A DNA stretch of 64,000 nt. Origin: Gordionus sp. m RMFG-2023. Lineage: Eukaryota > Nematomorpha > Gordioida > Chordodea > Parachordodidae. Positions 62,001 to 64,000 of this stretch are shown here, in pieces. Numbering within the stretch: the stretch's first letter is position 1; every line of letters starts with the position of its first letter. Both the position numbers and the translations under genes were made by a program. A model generated the notes under the pieces. The model made no database searches. It saw nothing but the letters and a program-made list of their open reading frames with translations, and was not told the DNA's origin. The stretch is from the NCBI RefSeq assembly GCF_954871325.1, contig NC_088777.1:11757366-11821365 (forward strand), in the 5' to 3' direction.

Positions 62001-63036
62001 GTGAATATATAAGAATTAGAGATCTGCAAAAGTGGGCTTGGCCCGGGCCCGAACACCGATTCGGGTCTTAGAAATTTTTTAAAATATATATAAATTTATC
62101 AATTTTATGTTAAATTTTTTATGTAAAATAAAAATATGTGATTTTATTTATAGAAAGTAGACGCCATATAACAATCGTTTATTAAAAGTAATAATATAAA
62201 AAAAATTTTTTTTAAATAAATTCGGGCCGGCAAAATTTTTTTAAAAATTTCGGATTCGGGCCGGCCTGGCAAAACTTTATAAAAAAATTTCGGGCCGGGC
62301 CGAGCCGGCTTGAAAAATTAGGCCGATGCAGATCACTAATAAGAATAACAGTATTTGAAGAATTTATTTATCAAAAATTAAGCATTTAGCAAAATAAAGT
62401 GGACATAGAACACCATAAAACTTAGCTGACGATATATAGTAGATGATATAATTTGGCATTAGTGAACTTTAAGATGACCAATTTAGCTGACCAAAGCAGA
62501 ACTTTTTTCCCAATAATAAAATTCCATTATTCAATTTCAAAATTCCTAAAATCTAATTTCAAAAAATGGCATACACTTAAATCCAGAAAATTCTTTATCA
62601 AGAAATGGCGTTGTTAGAAAAGAGAAATTTGAATCTAAAAATTTCAGCCTTATTATAACTTTAGACTATTAGTTATATTATTCGTATAAGCTAACGACCA
62701 ATAGGATCAAAACCTATAGATGATTAGAATTTACCTATTTTAAGAGCCCAAATTAGCTAATAATTTATTTTTGATAGGCATAAATAATACATCTGAGTCG
62801 GACCTATTTTTTTTTAAGGTGCAGTCTGGAATGAGGAAATTTTAATTTGTTCTATCGATCGTTTCCCCGTTTATCTTTAGTCATCGTTAAATACACTAAA
62901 ACAAAAAAAAAGGTCATCTTTGGCAAATTTTGAAACAAAATATATCATACTTTTTTAAATTTTTCGGTTACCAAGTTACCCACCAACGAAAAAAAGTTGT
63001 AATTGAGGAAGATGATAATAGCCTGAAAGTATTTAT
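56009..63036 (-). CDS. Second equilibrative nucleoside transporter (ENT-B), last three exons; 5' part outside the window
   Basis: Exons 62951-63036, 59020-59216 and 56009-56120 correspond exactly in length (86, 197 and 112 bp), phase and splice sites to ENT-A exons 6-8. They encode DKYFQAIIIFLNYNFFSLVG then NLVTEKFKK; PGPKSVWLPILMRVFFIPLF then LFCNYHPDIRKVPV; and LVEPRMAQLAGMMATLFMII then GLLCGLNFALLVSKLF. In exon 7, 54 of 65 residues match ENT-A, with the conserved Arg in LMRVFFIP kept. The usual TNGY is SHGY here. No stop or shift is seen. Introns are 3734 bp (59217-62950) and 2899 bp (56121-59019), enlarged relative to ENT-A partly by MITEs. The preceding exon would lie beyond 64000. Confidence 0.9.
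56855..57168. mobile_element. hAT-type MITE in ENT-B intron 7
   Basis: Starts CAGAGATCTGCA and ends TGCAGATCATTA, inverted repeats. Flanks ATCTACAT (56847-56854) and ATCTCTAT (57169-57176) are an imperfect 8-bp duplication. The ENT-A intron shows the unoccupied 'GAATATCTATATTC' at about 33707. Interior GGGCCGGGCGGGC and GGGTCGGGCCAGGC blocks are typical of this family. Confidence 0.8.
57406..57634. mobile_element. PIF/Harbinger-type MITE
   Basis: Ends GGCCTCGTTTAT and (reversed) CGCCTCATTTAT are flanked by the 3-bp duplication TAA (57403-57405 and 57635-57637), the signature of PIF/Harbinger elements. The interior aligns with 33985-34130 in ENT-A, so an older, eroded copy sits at the equivalent place there. 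No open frame. Confidence 0.6.
62017..62338. mobile_element. hAT-type MITE in ENT-B intron 6
   Basis: A perfect 8-bp duplication ATAAGAAT (62009-62016 and 62339-62346) flanks TAGAGATCTGCA and TGCAGATCACTA. The ENT-A intron preserves the empty site 'GGATATATAAGAATAGTAC' at about 37381. GC-rich GGCCCGGGCCCGAA and CGGGCCGGGCCGAGCCGG lie inside the ends. Confidence 0.9.
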
Positions 63037-64000
63037 CTGAATAACATTTTTTGTTTTTACATAAATAAAAATGATAAAAATAATAATCTTGTAATAATTA
63101 AAAAAATATAAATCACATTATAAAATAGCAAAAATGTAATCTATCTTTCTCAACAAAAAAACATAAATCTGCATCAATTATTATTGTTTAAAATATTCAT
63201 TCTTTATTTCAGAGAGAGAGAGATAAGATAAAGAGATAGGGATGATAATTTCATAAAATGAAAATATGCGGCTCAAAAAAATGAAATAAATTTAAAAGCA
63301 TTGCCTTCACTAATTTATCATGATATATAATAAAATATATGACGTTATTTTATATCTATCTTCTAATAAGGGTTTGTATTTTAATACGTCACAGATAATT
63401 ATTTTAAATAGAACCCGGCCCCTAAGTTATCTTTTCGGGTTCGGTCCAGCCCGAGATAAGTTTATAAAACATATGTCGGTATGATCTGCCTTAAAATATG
63501 GTCCTAAATCGCTTTCGAAAAAATAAAATATTAAAATCGATAACGAAAAATTGTATGTTTAAATCCTAGAGGAACATATTTTGGGTTTTTAATCCCCACC
63601 CCTCGCACACTAAAACAAAAAAGAAGACATTTTAAACGCATTTAAAAAATAAAATAATTTAAATTGTTTTTAATATTTGACTTAATTCGACCTTAAAAAT
63701 TTTTTAATCAAAATCCGTCCAAATAGTACAAAGAAAATTCTGTTAAACTCGGATCTGGTAGGTTCGCGTAGGTCTCTAATTTGTAATATTCAGTTTAATT
63801 GTGAATACATTGGAATTTTTGAAGGGGAAAAAATGTTATGTGAAGATATTGAAGGATATCGCTTTAAAAAATCTTATAAATATTTAAGGAGACCTAGGAA
63901 TTAAAATAAAATTAATGGCTATTGTACCTTACTTGATCCTAATTTACCTTGCGTTTTTTTTAAATATCAAATTGTCAACTTCATTAAAAATATTTTACAT
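63037..64000. other. ENT-B intron 5 (partial) with a MITE relic
   Basis: 63037-63335 aligns with ENT-A intron 5. About 63400-63775 resembles the TAGNGATCTGCA family: it has GAACCCGGCCCC near the left, CGGATCTGGTAGG inside and GTAGGTCTCTAA at the right tip; its left tip is unclear. No exon of ENT-B is found after it, so the exon matching ENT-A exon 5 must lie beyond the window. Confidence 0.6.

Overview
This is a very A+T-rich (about three quarters A+T or more), repeat-packed stretch of a eukaryotic nuclear genome, most likely an invertebrate animal. The evidence is a complete equilibrative nucleoside transporter (ENT) gene that mixes tiny introns (35 and 42 bp) with introns of up to 8.5 kb, an acyltransferase-like enzyme resembling the animal Tan / beta-alanyl-amine hydrolase group, and dense DNA transposons and MITEs. 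The species cannot be fixed from the window. Host coding sequence is only a few percent of the bases.

Layout. 1-11.2 kb: an apparently intact hAT transposase gene (minus strand) sits tightly between two inverted arms of about 3 kb. The arms carry 119-bp tandem repeats, a minisatellite, a piggyBac-like zinc-finger fragment and GATCTTTGAAGATC palindromes at the outer ends. 12.6-13.7 kb: an intact single-exon peptidase C45 / acyltransferase-like gene (minus). 13.8-17.1 kb: an element with a perfect 9-bp target duplication, inserted 45 bp upstream of that gene's ATG and filled with a seven-unit satellite. 17.7-20.2 kb: a 5'-truncated, frameshifted LINE (minus). 20.4-28.4 kb: a nest of three elements, each with its own target-site duplication. 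30.4-32.0 kb: a remnant of a long-inverted-repeat transposon.

33.0-48.9 kb (minus): a complete eight-exon ENT gene (ENT-A), 452 codons with every splice phase matching; its introns hold MITEs and a broken hAT element. 49-55 kb: transposon debris, including a long-inverted-repeat element around a degenerate transposase-like protein. 56.0-63.0 kb (minus): the last three exons of a second ENT gene (ENT-B), whose 5' part lies beyond the window. ENT-A and ENT-B are tandem products of a segmental duplication. Introns and 3' flanks still align, so several MITEs can be ordered in time because the other copy keeps an empty site.

The host genes encode membrane nucleoside transport (two ENTs) and an Ntn-hydrolase; nothing links them into a pathway. 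No rRNA, tRNA or CRISPR array was recognised, and prokaryote-type features do not apply.
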